DNA of 40,648 nt from Oscillospiraceae bacterium (lineage in GTDB: Bacteria > Bacillota > Clostridia > Oscillospirales > Oscillospiraceae): the NCBI GenBank assembly GCA_017938625.1, contig JAGBBD010000018.1, positions 1 through 40,648 on the forward strand. Reading direction: 5' to 3'. Shown here one piece after another: positions 14,841 through 23,002 of the stretch (its first letter is position 1; the number at the start of each line of letters is the position of its first letter). The position numbers were made by a program, and so were the translations under genes. The notes beneath the pieces are model-generated. The model made no database searches and was not told where the DNA came from. It worked only from the letters and a program-made list of their open reading frames with translations.

Positions 14841-15764
14841 ATGTTCGGGTATGAAAAGTACAAGCTTTCCAGAATAGTCACCGTGCAGGAGATCGTCTCG
14901 GCAGACTTGATGCGTGTGCCGAGGAAGCGCTCTTTGCGCCATACCCATGCGGAGGCCTGGGAGCTTTGCTGCTGCATCCGCGGGCAGATGGAGGTGGAGC
15001 GGGGCGAAACGGTCACCATTGTGCAGGAGGGAGAAGTTCTTCTGATCTCTCCCGGTGTGGAGCATGCCCCTGTCACCAAATGCAAGGGCGATGTGGCGCT
15101 GGTGGTGTCCTTCACCTGCACCAACTCAGAGCACCTGCGCCCTTTGCAGGAAGTCATCTCCGATATGGCAGAGGAGAGCATCCCCATTGCCAACAAGATC
15201 GTGGCGGAGCTGGAAGCGTCCTTTATGCACAACCGCGGGGCCTATAGGCTGCATTTACTCCACTTTGTGCCGAGTCTGGATACGCCCCTTGGAGCGGAGC
15301 AGCTGGTTTGCTGCTATTTGGAGCAGCTTCTGATTCTGCTTTTGCGGCAGGTGACCATGGAAAAAGGCGCTGTGGTGCGCACGGATTATTTCAAGAAAGC
15401 CATGCAGGGCTATCTTGTGGAGCAGGTGGATGATTATATCGTCCGGCATATCAGAAAGCGGCTGACCGTGGAGGAGATCGCGGAGTATTTTCACTACAGC
15501 CGCACACGGCTATCCACGGTCTATAAGCAGATCAAGGGCATCGGCATCAATGACTCCATCACCCAGGAGCAGCTGCGGCAGGCAAAGATCCTGCTGACCA
15601 ACACGGATAAATCCATTACCCAGATCGCGGAGGAGTTGGGGTTCTCTTCGCCTCAGTATTTTTCCAGAAAGTTTACCAAAAAGGTGGGCGTTGCGCCATC
15701 CCATTACGCCCAGAACCGTTCTCTCCATGACCGCCCTCTGGTGGAAGAGCACACAACGGAATAA
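14841..15764 (+). CDS. AraC family transcriptional regulator with N-terminal cupin domain
   Basis: A predicted DNA-binding activator (307 aa). The N-terminal half is a cupin-like sensor starting at LRHTHAEAWEL, with a glycine-rich turn at IRGQMEV and SPGVEHAP. The C-terminal ~100 residues hold two helix-turn-helix units, LTVEEIAEYFHYSRTRLSTVYK and ITQIAEELGFSSPQYFSRKFTK, followed by the VAPSHYAQ end motif. The start ATG 14841 is chosen because GAGGGTGA lies just upstream; an earlier TTG at 14781 has none. TATAAT sequences occur at 14790 and 14817, but no clear -35 pairs with them. The gene is divergent from the M20 operon and convergent with the glycyl-radical genes, so it is the likely local regulator of the catabolic island, sensing an unknown small molecule. 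Confidence 0.9.
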   Translation: MFGYEKYKLSRIVTVQEIVSADLMRVPRKRSLRHTHAEAWELCCCIRGQMEVERGETVTIVQEGEVLLISPGVEHAPVTKCKGDVALVVSFTCTNSEHLRPLQEVISDMAEESIPIANKIVAELEASFMHNRGAYRLHLLHFVPSLDTPLGAEQLVCCYLEQLLILLLRQVTMEKGAVVRTDYFKKAMQGYLVEQVDDYIVRHIRKRLTVEEIAEYFHYSRTRLSTVYKQIKGIGINDSITQEQLRQAKILLTNTDKSITQIAEELGFSSPQYFSRKFTKKVGVAPSHYAQNRSLHDRPLVEEHTTE

Positions 15765-15765
15765 G

Positions 15766-15824
15766 AAAAAGCCACGGATCAGGCGGTTACGCTTAGGGAT
15801 AAACCGCCTGATCCGTGGCTTTTT
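15766..15824. terminator. Long bidirectional terminator between AraC and the GRE activase
   Basis: A perfect 23-bp stem (15766-15788 with 15802-15824), a 13-base loop and A5/T5 feet. It begins one base after the AraC stop codon, and its last base is the final base of the activase stop codon. Confidence 0.93.
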
Positions 15825-16729
15825 TAAAAACTGCAGGGGATGCCGCAGATGCGCTCCAGAAAAGAAGAGAGCGCTTCCATTTGTGCATCGGACTGGGTGT
15901 GATCGGAAAATGCCGAAAAGGGTTTTTCCAGAGCCTCATATTTGGAGGCGGCAAGGAAGTTGTATTTCAGCAGCTCCACCTGCCTGACACCGGGGCCAAG
16001 GGATTGGAGGATTTCCCCAAAACCCATAAAATCCGCTTCTGTGTCATTCACCCCGGGAATGACCGGGATGCGCACGATGATATTGTGGTGACACCTTGAA
16101 AGCTTTTGGAGGTTTTCCAGGATCAGCCCATTGGACTGCCCGGTGAAACGGCGGTGCTTTTCTGCATCAGCAAGCTTCAGATCAGCATAGAACAGATCTA
16201 TGTGGGGCAGAACTTTTTGGATGTTTTCCCACGGGACGAACAAGGCGCTCTCCAAGGCGGTGGAGATCCCAAGGTCGTGACACTTGGCGGCTGCCTGTGC
16301 CACGGAATCTGCCTGCAGCAGACATTCACCGCCGGAAAAGGTCACGCCGCCGCTGGAGGCTTCATAATAGGCGCGATCCTTTTGGATCTCTGCAAGCAAT
16401 TCCTCTGTGGTCAGTTCCTCCCCGCAGACAGTAAGCGCCAGAGAGGGGCAAGAGGCGGCGCAGCTGCCGCAGCGGGCGCAGCCATCGCGGGAAAAGACCA
16501 TATCATTGCCGACCACCGTGTGATGGGCGGGACAGATTTCCACGCAGGCGCCGCAGTGGATGCATTTGCTTGGGTGATAGAGAAGCTCCTTTTTCGGTGA
16601 CAGAGTCTCCGGGTTGTGGCACCAGCTGCAGCGGAGCAAGCAGCCTTTATAATAGATCACAGTTCTGACGCCCGGCCCATCGTGCAAAGAACCGCGGGAG
16701 ATGTTGGTGATCAGGGCGGTTACAGACAT
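15824..16729 (-). CDS. Glycyl-radical enzyme activating enzyme (radical SAM)
   Basis: A 301-aa radical SAM protein that should install the glycyl radical in the GRE encoded next to it. Cys30, Cys34 and Cys37 (CLLRCSWC) bind the catalytic [4Fe-4S] cluster. A ferredoxin insert follows with two further clusters: CIHCGACVEICP (C56-C66) and CARCGSCAASCP (C84-C94). This insert is usual for activases of non-PFL GREs such as dehydratases and decarboxylases. GGVTFSGGECLLQ is the glycine-rich SAM-binding motif. ATG 16729 overlaps the GRE stop codon by 10 bases, which implies translational coupling. The pairing with an intact GRE makes the role secure, although the GRE substrate is unknown. Confidence 0.95.
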   Translation of the reverse strand: MSVTALITNISRGSLHDGPGVRTVIYYKGCLLRCSWCHNPETLSPKKELLYHPSKCIHCGACVEICPAHHTVVGNDMVFSRDGCARCGSCAASCPSLALTVCGEELTTEELLAEIQKDRAYYEASSGGVTFSGGECLLQADSVAQAAAKCHDLGISTALESALFVPWENIQKVLPHIDLFYADLKLADAEKHRRFTGQSNGLILENLQKLSRCHHNIIVRIPVIPGVNDTEADFMGFGEILQSLGPGVRQVELLKYNFLAASKYEALEKPFSAFSDHTQSDAQMEALSSFLERICGIPCSF

Positions 16730-19368
16730 GTGTGCTTTGTCCTTCCGATGATATGATCCTGCAGCTCCTCCGACAGGAGATTGAACTTCTGGCTGAAGCC
16801 GGAAACACGGACAGCCAGATTGTTGTATTTTTCCGGATACTTTTTGGCGTCGATCAGGGTGTCTGCATCAATGGTGTTAAACTGCACATTTTCAAGCCCG
16901 TTTGCCGCCGCGCCAAGGAGAATGTCGGCCAGCAGAGGGATGTTCCTGTCTGTAAACAGTTTTGGATCCACTTCCACAATGGCGGAGGTCGTGCCCGGTG
17001 TGCGTGTGGTGGGGAGCTTTGCGATGGAATTGAGCAGAGCCGTCAGTCCATTGAAATCCCGCCCCTGCATGGGAGAGACGCTGTAAGCAATGATCTCGCC
17101 GCTGCGTCTGCCGTCCGGTGTGGCGGCGGTTTCTCTGCCGCGATCGACCATCCACCAGAAGGTAAAGGGCTGGGCGTGGAAGGACAGCTCATATTTGCGG
17201 GAGAGTTCATCCAGCGCGTCGCAGGCCGTATGGATCAGCTCTGTGGCAAGAGAATCGACACTTTCGATGTCATTGCCGAATTTTGCTGCTTTGTTCATAA
17301 ACTCCATCCGAACGCGCTCGTCCGGATAGTTCTGCTGCAAAATATCCTTCAGCTCCTGCAGGGTGTATGTTTTCTGCTTATATACAAATTCCCGGATGAC
17401 CTCCAGCGAATCGGCAAGATTGGGGATGCCGTCAAGCATGATCTGATAGTAGTCGTAGACGGCGCCTGCATCGTTGAAATCCCGTCCGCTTTCCAGACAC
17501 CCCCGGGTCAGCAGGGACTTATAGGGCTTGGGGGACCGATGCACAGAGTATTCCCTGTATTTTTTCACCTTGGAGCAGGTCAGGTCCAGCAGATGATACA
17601 TCTGTGCTTTGACAGCAGTGAAGAATTTCTCAAAGGTGTCAAAGGATGAAAGACAGCCTGTTTCCGCGCCGGGGAACAAATCGGGGTGCAGCATACTGTG
17701 ACCGTTGCAGAAAACATATTCCAGGGTTTTCAGAACATTGGCTTCGCCGGTGACGGCATGGGGGTTGGACTTGCCGGGGATCACCGTTTCCACGCAGCCG
17801 ATCTGGGTGTAGTCATGGGCGTCTTCTTTGCTGATACCCTTACTCATGAGCGCCGGGATCATCACGTCGTCATTGAAGAAAAAGGGAACACCCTTCTGTA
17901 CATGACCGACTACCTCCAGCGCGCGCTTGATAAATTCCTTTTCCGTGTTTTTGGAAAAACGCACGGACATACACCGGATGATGTTGAGCTGTTCTGTGGC
18001 TTCCAGCATCATGTAGGAAAGCTCATTGACATCGCTGCTGCCGTCGGGAGCTGTGCCGCCCACGCAGGACTGCTGCACGTCGTAGTTCCGGTACAGCTTC
18101 AGCCACAGGCAGCAGATCAGCTCAAAGGCTTCTTCCTTTGTCAGGATTCCTTGTTCCAGATCCCGCTTGTAGTAGGGGTAGAGGATCTGATCCAGTCTGC
18201 CGAGGGAGTTGGCGTTGATAAAGTCCTCCCAGGTGTTGACGATATGGGCAAACCACAGAGCCTGCACAGCTTCCCGGAAGGTGGTCGCAGGATGCTCCGG
18301 AACACGGGAGCAGGTTTCTATGATCTGCTCCAGATCTTTTTGCTGATAGGCATCGCTGCCGGCATCTTTCAGCTCCTTTGCAGCCTGTGCGTACTTATGG
18401 CCCATCTGGCAGGCAGCTTCGCAGATGCACTTCATGGTGGCGTACATGGGATTTTCGCCGTTCTTCGCCTCGAATGCTTCCACCCTTTCCAGAAGGCCCC
18501 GGAAGCCGAGCCGCAGCACCTGCTCATAGCCGATGACTGTGTGGTTGGAATCGATGTTTCGCACGATGGAGGAAAAATCCTCGGTGGAATCCAGTTCCTG
18601 CTGCGTGGGCGGGGTACTGACCGTATGAGCAAAATCGATCAGAGGCTTTCTGTATTCAAACAGCAGCTCCTTACTGGGGTCTTTCTGATATTGGAAGTAT
18701 TCCTCCAGCACCTGCTCCCTGATGCCGTTTTCTTTGGCAAGGGCACGATGCTCCGGTGTATCCTGTGGGGCAAAGCGCTCTTCATATTTTGTATCGGGGT
18801 GGTTGAAGCCGACGATCAGCTCACCGGGGATGATCACAGGAGAAAACTCCCGCAAAATGCTGCAAAGACCTTCGCCGATGATCTGCATTTGCGTGCAGCC
18901 GCGCTCTGCGGCATGGATCCTGCCAAGGGTGGAATATACCTGCCGCTGGATGCAGTATTTGTCCTCATAGTCATTGCATGAGGTCACAAGCTGCCGCAGC
19001 AGCTCACAGCGGTCTGTCAGAGGGTACATGGTATCCTTTCTCCTTTCGTAATATTGCTTTGTCTGCTGCTCAAGCCGTTTGTATTCCCGGGGCAGACAGC
19101 CGTATTGGGCAAGAAACGCTTTGTCGAAACCGCCCAGTGTGTCATAGCCGTAGGCCGTGGCCACATCCGTCACCTTTTTGCCGGAGAGAATATCCACGGC
19201 AGCCAGCTGCAGGCGGTAATGCCGCACGTATTTTACAAAGGACTTTCCGGTGTATTCATGGAATTTCGAACAAAAATGCCACTTGGAATAGCCGAAACGG
19301 TCAGCCAGTTCTGTCAAATTCAAGGTATCGCCAATATGATCGTGGATATATTTCAGCACTTCAAACAT
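16720..19368 (-). CDS. AraC-type DNA-binding domain fused to a glycyl-radical enzyme
   Basis: An 882-aa fusion. Residues 1-~100 are a complete AraC/XylS DNA-binding domain with two helix-turn-helix units (LNLTELADRFGYSKWHFCSKF, residues ~16-36, and VTDVATAYGYDTLGGFDKAF, ~66-85). After a short linker, residues 114-882 are a full-length GRE. Its active-site motif is GCVE (Cys525 for the thiyl radical, Glu527 as general base), and the C-terminal radical motif is RVSGF, with Gly857 as radical site. GCxE is typical of eliminase-type GREs (dehydratases, C-N or C-S lyases) and some decarboxylases rather than pyruvate formate-lyase. ATG 19368 has GGAGGTG upstream. An internal ATG at 19029 (Met114) is also preceded by AAGGAG, so a GRE-only product of 769 aa may be made too. 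The family substrate is not assigned. Confidence 0.93.
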   Translation of the reverse strand: MFEVLKYIHDHIGDTLNLTELADRFGYSKWHFCSKFHEYTGKSFVKYVRHYRLQLAAVDILSGKKVTDVATAYGYDTLGGFDKAFLAQYGCLPREYKRLEQQTKQYYERRKDTMYPLTDRCELLRQLVTSCNDYEDKYCIQRQVYSTLGRIHAAERGCTQMQIIGEGLCSILREFSPVIIPGELIVGFNHPDTKYEERFAPQDTPEHRALAKENGIREQVLEEYFQYQKDPSKELLFEYRKPLIDFAHTVSTPPTQQELDSTEDFSSIVRNIDSNHTVIGYEQVLRLGFRGLLERVEAFEAKNGENPMYATMKCICEAACQMGHKYAQAAKELKDAGSDAYQQKDLEQIIETCSRVPEHPATTFREAVQALWFAHIVNTWEDFINANSLGRLDQILYPYYKRDLEQGILTKEEAFELICCLWLKLYRNYDVQQSCVGGTAPDGSSDVNELSYMMLEATEQLNIIRCMSVRFSKNTEKEFIKRALEVVGHVQKGVPFFFNDDVMIPALMSKGISKEDAHDYTQIGCVETVIPGKSNPHAVTGEANVLKTLEYVFCNGHSMLHPDLFPGAETGCLSSFDTFEKFFTAVKAQMYHLLDLTCSKVKKYREYSVHRSPKPYKSLLTRGCLESGRDFNDAGAVYDYYQIMLDGIPNLADSLEVIREFVYKQKTYTLQELKDILQQNYPDERVRMEFMNKAAKFGNDIESVDSLATELIHTACDALDELSRKYELSFHAQPFTFWWMVDRGRETAATPDGRRSGEIIAYSVSPMQGRDFNGLTALLNSIAKLPTTRTPGTTSAIVEVDPKLFTDRNIPLLADILLGAAANGLENVQFNTIDADTLIDAKKYPEKYNNLAVRVSGFSQKFNLLSEELQDHIIGRTKHTCL
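19029..19045 (-). promoter_or_regulatory. Internal ribosome site and start for the GRE-only product
   Basis: On the reverse strand AAGGAG (19045-19040) lies 10 bases before an in-frame ATG at 19029, with a second AAAGGA (19039-19034) 4 bases before it. The ATG is exactly at the linker between the AraC domain and the start of the GRE fold, as expected for a former separate gene start. Confidence 0.65.
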
Positions 19369-19469
19369 ACGGACACCTCCAATTGTAATTAAAACAAAGA
19401 TCCAAAGAAAAATCTACTCCGGAATTGCTGCTCTTTATGAAAGTTTGCAGGGTGTCATTGCAGGCGTGA

Positions 19470-19485
19470 AACAAAAGTATAAATT
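19470..19485 (+). promoter_or_regulatory. Shared 16-base motif, copy 2 (probable activator site)
   Basis: This is an exact copy of AACAAAAGTATAAATT at 14759-14774, in the same orientation relative to transcription. It ends 24 bases before the -35 of the reductase operon, centred about 67 bases upstream of the predicted start. A partial repeat ACAAAAAA begins at 19499, next to the -35. The intergenic region also precedes the divergent AraC-GRE gene, for which I cannot see a convincing -35/-10 pair. Confidence 0.65.
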
Positions 19486-19509
19486 TGGAAATCTGGAAAC
19501 AAAAAATTC

Positions 19510-19538
19510 TTGACCATAGAGGGCATGGCGCGTACACT
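19510..19538 (+). promoter_or_regulatory. Promoter of the aldo/keto reductase operon
   Basis: TTGACC (19510-19515) and TACACT (19533-19538) are 17 bases apart. The weak -10 fits a promoter that needs an activator. Confidence 0.7.
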
Positions 19539-19560
19539 ATAAGTAAAAGGAGGCGATCTT

Positions 19561-20718
19561 GTGATCTACAATGATTTTAAGGGACTGTCCCTGTCTCGGC
19601 TTGGCTTCGGCACCATGCGCCTGCCTATGGCAGACGGGAAAATAGACGAAGCACAGGTGCAGCAGATGGTGGACTATGCCATGGCCAATGGCGTCAACTA
19701 TTTTGACACGGCCTATCCCTACCACGAGGGTGAGTCGGAGCGGGTCATCGGCAGGTGTCTTGCCAAGTATGACAGAAGCAGCTACTATCTTGCCACCAAA
19801 TATCCCGGTCATCAAATCGCCGAGCGGTACGATCCGGCGGAGATCTTTGAAAAGCAACTAAAAAAGTGCGGTGTGGAGTATTTTGACTTCTATTTGCTGC
19901 ACAATATCTACGAAAAATCCGTCGATGTGTATCTGGATCCCCAGTGGGGTATCGTGGAGTATTTTGTGGAGCAAAAGCGCCTCGGACGCATCAAGCATCT
20001 TGGCTTCAGCACCCATGCAAGACTGGATACGCTGGAGCGCTTCCTGGATGCCTGCGGTGAGCATATGGAGTTCTGCCAGATTCAGCTCAACTATGTGGAC
20101 TGGACGCTGCAGAAGGCAAAGTCCAAATGTGCTCTGCTCCGTCGGCGCGGCATCCCGGTCTGGGTCATGGAACCTGTCCGCGGCGGCAAGCTGGTGAGCC
20201 TGCCGGGAGAGGAGAAGCTCCATGCCCTGCGTCCCGAGGAAAAAACGGTTGCATGGGCATTCCGTTTCCTGCAGGGTCTGGATGAAGTGAAAATGACCCT
20301 GAGCGGGATGTCCAATATGCAGCAGATGATGGAAAATATTGCGACCTATGAAGAGGCAAAGCCTTTGACCCGGGAAGAGCAGCAGGTGCTGCTGGAGCTG
20401 GCAGAGGGCATCAAGGGCAGCATTCCCTGTACCGCCTGCCGCTATTGCTGCGACAGCTGTCCCCAGGGGCTGGATATTCCGCTGCTCATGAATGTGTGTA
20501 ACGACCTGCAGGTGCAGGAGAGCTTCAACGTGACCATGGCGGTGGAGGCACTGCCGGAGGACAAGCGGCCTCAGGCATGCATCGCCTGCGGCGCATGTAA
20601 AAAGATGTGCCCCCAGAATATTGATATCCCCAAGTACATGGATCAGATCACCCAGGCAATGAAACGCATTCCCAGTTGGGAAGCCATCTGTCGCCAGAGA
20701 GCTGCGGCACAGGAATAA
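19561..20718 (+). CDS. Aldo/keto reductase with C-terminal two-[4Fe-4S] ferredoxin domain
   Basis: A cytosolic oxidoreductase (385 aa). The N-terminal ~270 residues are an aldo/keto reductase barrel with the catalytic tetrad Asp49, Tyr54, Lys80 and His114. The C-terminal part adds two ferredoxin-like cluster motifs, starting at Cys290 (CTACRYCCDSCP) and Cys340 (CIACGACKKMCP). This architecture is known from anaerobes (COG1453 type) and suggests electron exchange with ferredoxin. It starts with GTG 19561, with AAAGGAGG 7 bases upstream. It is the first of three genes with the alcohol dehydrogenase and the Gfo/Idh/MocA enzyme. In context it may reduce, or rearrange the redox state of, the carbonyl product of the neighbouring GRE pathway. 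The substrate is not known. Confidence 0.92.
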   Translation: MIYNDFKGLSLSRLGFGTMRLPMADGKIDEAQVQQMVDYAMANGVNYFDTAYPYHEGESERVIGRCLAKYDRSSYYLATKYPGHQIAERYDPAEIFEKQLKKCGVEYFDFYLLHNIYEKSVDVYLDPQWGIVEYFVEQKRLGRIKHLGFSTHARLDTLERFLDACGEHMEFCQIQLNYVDWTLQKAKSKCALLRRRGIPVWVMEPVRGGKLVSLPGEEKLHALRPEEKTVAWAFRFLQGLDEVKMTLSGMSNMQQMMENIATYEEAKPLTREEQQVLLELAEGIKGSIPCTACRYCCDSCPQGLDIPLLMNVCNDLQVQESFNVTMAVEALPEDKRPQACIACGACKKMCPQNIDIPKYMDQITQAMKRIPSWEAICRQRAAAQE

Positions 20719-20730
20719 GGAGGAATTTCT

Positions 20731-21927
20731 ATGAGCAACATTTTCGGATACTATTCTCCCACCAAAGTGGTCTTTGGAAAGGACGCCCATCTGCAGGTGG
20801 CGCAGCTGATCAAGGAACAGGGCTGCAAAAAAGTGCTGCTGCACTACGGAAGCCAGTCCGCCAAAAAGACCGGACTTCTCGATACCATTGAAAACTGCCT
20901 CCGCGAGGGCGGTGTTGACTATGTGGAGCTGGGAGGCGTCGTGCCAAACCCCAGACTGGGCAAGGTCTATGAAGGCATCGAGCTTTGCAGAAAAGAGGGG
21001 GTGGACTTTATCCTTGCCGTGGGCGGCGGCAGCACCATCGACAGCGCCAAGGCCATTGCCTACGGTCTTGCCAATGAGGGCGATGTGTGGGATCTGTACC
21101 GCCATGTGAAGCATGCAACGGCATGCCTGCCTGTGGCGTCCGTCCTGACCATTGCGGCAGCCGGCAGCGAGACCAGCAACGGCAGTGTCATCACCAACGA
21201 GAAGACCGGCGAAAAGAGAGCCTATGACAGCGATCTGAGCCGCCCCAAATTTGCCATTATGAACCCGGAGCTGACCATGACCCTGCCCGACTACCAGACC
21301 CAGTCCGGCTGCGTGGATATCCTCATGCACACCATGGAGCGCTGGTTCAGCGGCGCGCCGTGCATGGAGATCACCGATCGTGTGGCAGCGGCTGTTTTGA
21401 AGACGGTCATGGAAAATGCAAAGATCCTGTACAAGGATCCCAAGAACTATGCCGCCCGTGCCGAGGTCATGTGGAGCGGCAGTATCTCCCACAACGGTCT
21501 GACCGGCTTCGGCAATGACGGCGGTGACTGGACCTGCCACAATATGGAGCATGAGCTGGGCGGTATGTTCGATGTTGCCCACGGTGCAGGTCTTGCAGCT
21601 GTCTGGGGCAGCTGGGCAAGATATGTGTGCAAATATAATCTGCCCAGATTTGTCAAGTATGCCCTCCATGTGATGGGTGTAGAGCCGGGTGCTACCGACG
21701 AAGAAACCGCTCTGCGCGGCATCGAGGCACAGGAAGACTTCTATCGCAGCATCGGCATGCCCACCAATCTGAAGGAGCTGGGCGTCGCCCCCACCGAAGA
21801 GCAGATGCACGTGATGGCAAAGGGCTGCGCCGAAGCAGGCGGCGGACAGCAGGGCTCCATTAAAGTTCTGTATGAAGAGGATCTGTTTGAGATCTACAAG
21901 CTGGCAAACAAGGAGAATGAAGCATGA
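20731..21927 (+). CDS. Iron-type (group III) alcohol dehydrogenase
   Basis: An NAD(P)-dependent alcohol/aldehyde oxidoreductase (398 aa), cytosolic. The nucleotide-binding loop is GGGSTIDSAK (residues 98-107). The metal ligands are Asp196, His200, His270 and His284, in GCVDILMH, TCHNMEHE and VAHGAG. It resembles the butanol dehydrogenase/YqhD branch. ATG 20731 has GGAGG upstream, 12 bases after the aldo/keto reductase, and its stop overlaps the next start (ATGA). Many GRE loci carry such an enzyme to reduce the aldehyde released by radical elimination, so this is its likely role here. Confidence 0.93.
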   Translation: MSNIFGYYSPTKVVFGKDAHLQVAQLIKEQGCKKVLLHYGSQSAKKTGLLDTIENCLREGGVDYVELGGVVPNPRLGKVYEGIELCRKEGVDFILAVGGGSTIDSAKAIAYGLANEGDVWDLYRHVKHATACLPVASVLTIAAAGSETSNGSVITNEKTGEKRAYDSDLSRPKFAIMNPELTMTLPDYQTQSGCVDILMHTMERWFSGAPCMEITDRVAAAVLKTVMENAKILYKDPKNYAARAEVMWSGSISHNGLTGFGNDGGDWTCHNMEHELGGMFDVAHGAGLAAVWGSWARYVCKYNLPRFVKYALHVMGVEPGATDEETALRGIEAQEDFYRSIGMPTNLKELGVAPTEEQMHVMAKGCAEAGGGQQGSIKVLYEEDLFEIYKLANKENEA

Positions 21928-22895
21928 GTATGGTCAATTGGGGCGTTCTTGGCACAGCCGGTATTGCCAGAGGCTGTACCATTCCGGGTATGCAGCAGGC
22001 AGAGCATTGCAATCTGTATGCCATTGCCGGAAGAAGCATGGAAAAGGCACAGGCCTATAAAGAAGAGTTTGGCTTTGAAGTAGCCTATGACAGCTACGAG
22101 GCCTTGCTGGCAGACCCGGCTGTGGAGGCAGTCTATATCCCGCTGCCCAACCAGCTGCACTATGAGTGGGCCATCAAAGCCATGCAGGCAGGACTGCACG
22201 TTCTGTGCGAAAAGCCTCTTGCCCCCACAGCCGCCCAGATCGAGGAAATGTTCCGCGTGGCGGAGGAGAACGGCGTGTATCTCATGGAGGCATTTGCCTA
22301 TCTGCACAGCCCTCTGATGGCTGCCATCAAGGAGGATCTGCCCTCTCTGGGCAAGCTCCTGCGTGCAGAGAGTGCGTTCATCACCTCCGATTATGATCTT
22401 TCCAACATCCGTATGCGCCGGGAGACTTACGGCGGCAGCGTCTATGACCTTGGCTGCTACTGCACAAGCCAGATCCTGTGGCTTCTGGAGGAAACCCCTG
22501 AGGCTGTGCAGGCTATGGGCACCTTTACCAAGGAGAAGATCGATAACTTTGCAGCGGCGCTTCTGACCTATCCCGATGGCAAGCATGCCATGCTCCAAAG
22601 CGGTATGGTGCTGGCAACGGAGCAGGACAAGCGCATCGACCGTCTGCAGCTGCACGGTGAAAAGGGCAAGATCGTCTGCCACTGCCGGTTTAACCAGTCC
22701 GGCGATCTGACCTATTCCATCACCACGGATGAGGGGCGTACCGTCCGGGAGGTCCCCACACCGGACAACTATATGCTGGAAACAGAAAACATGAGTCTGT
22801 GCGCCATGGGAAAGGCGAAGCCTCATGTGACCAAGGAGTTTTCCCTCAAAAACGCAAAGCTGCTGGAGCAGATTCTGGAAAAGATCGGCTACTGA
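21924..22895 (+). CDS. Gfo/Idh/MocA family oxidoreductase
   Basis: An NAD(P)-dependent dehydrogenase (323 aa). The N-terminal Rossmann fold starts with WGVLGTAGIARG. The family signature is the lysine of CEKPLA near residue 97, and the C-terminal beta-sheet domain includes GGSVYDLGCYC. ATG 21924 overlaps the upstream TGA stop (ATGA), with AAGGAG 8 bases before, so translation is coupled to the alcohol dehydrogenase. Members usually act on sugars, polyols or inositols. Its place at the end of the reductase operon hints at a polyol- or sugar-like intermediate, but the substrate cannot be read from sequence. Confidence 0.92.
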   Translation: MSMVNWGVLGTAGIARGCTIPGMQQAEHCNLYAIAGRSMEKAQAYKEEFGFEVAYDSYEALLADPAVEAVYIPLPNQLHYEWAIKAMQAGLHVLCEKPLAPTAAQIEEMFRVAEENGVYLMEAFAYLHSPLMAAIKEDLPSLGKLLRAESAFITSDYDLSNIRMRRETYGGSVYDLGCYCTSQILWLLEETPEAVQAMGTFTKEKIDNFAAALLTYPDGKHAMLQSGMVLATEQDKRIDRLQLHGEKGKIVCHCRFNQSGDLTYSITTDEGRTVREVPTPDNYMLETENMSLCAMGKAKPHVTKEFSLKNAKLLEQILEKIGY

Positions 22896-22899
22896 AGAA

Positions 22900-22931
22900 A
22901 ATGCCGGCGAACGATCTTGTTCGCCGGCATT
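22900..22931 (+). terminator. Hairpin terminator after the catabolic operon
   Basis: A perfect 13-bp GC-rich stem (22900-22912 with 22919-22931) with a 6-base loop. The following AAAATTTT is only a weak T-run, so termination may be incomplete. Confidence 0.65.
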
Positions 22932-22941
22932 AAAATTTTGG

Positions 22942-22969
22942 TTACATCGGCGCGTTTGTGTGATACAAT
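22942..22969 (+). promoter_or_regulatory. Promoter of the rimM operon
   Basis: TTACAT (22942-22947) and TACAAT (22964-22969) are 16 bases apart, about 35 bases before the rimM start. Confidence 0.55.
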
Positions 22970-23002
22970 AAGAAAAATACTCTGTGCAGGAGCGCGTTTT
23001 AT

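Noticed and set aside
19369-19400. Promoter for the AraC-GRE gene from a TACAAT about 13 bases upstream of its start
   Set aside because: Transcription from it would start inside the ribosome site, and the matching -35 is poor.
22900-22931. Operator palindrome rather than terminator before rimM
   Set aside because: The position directly after a stop codon and the GC-rich stem with a small loop fit a terminator better, although the weak T-run leaves some doubt.
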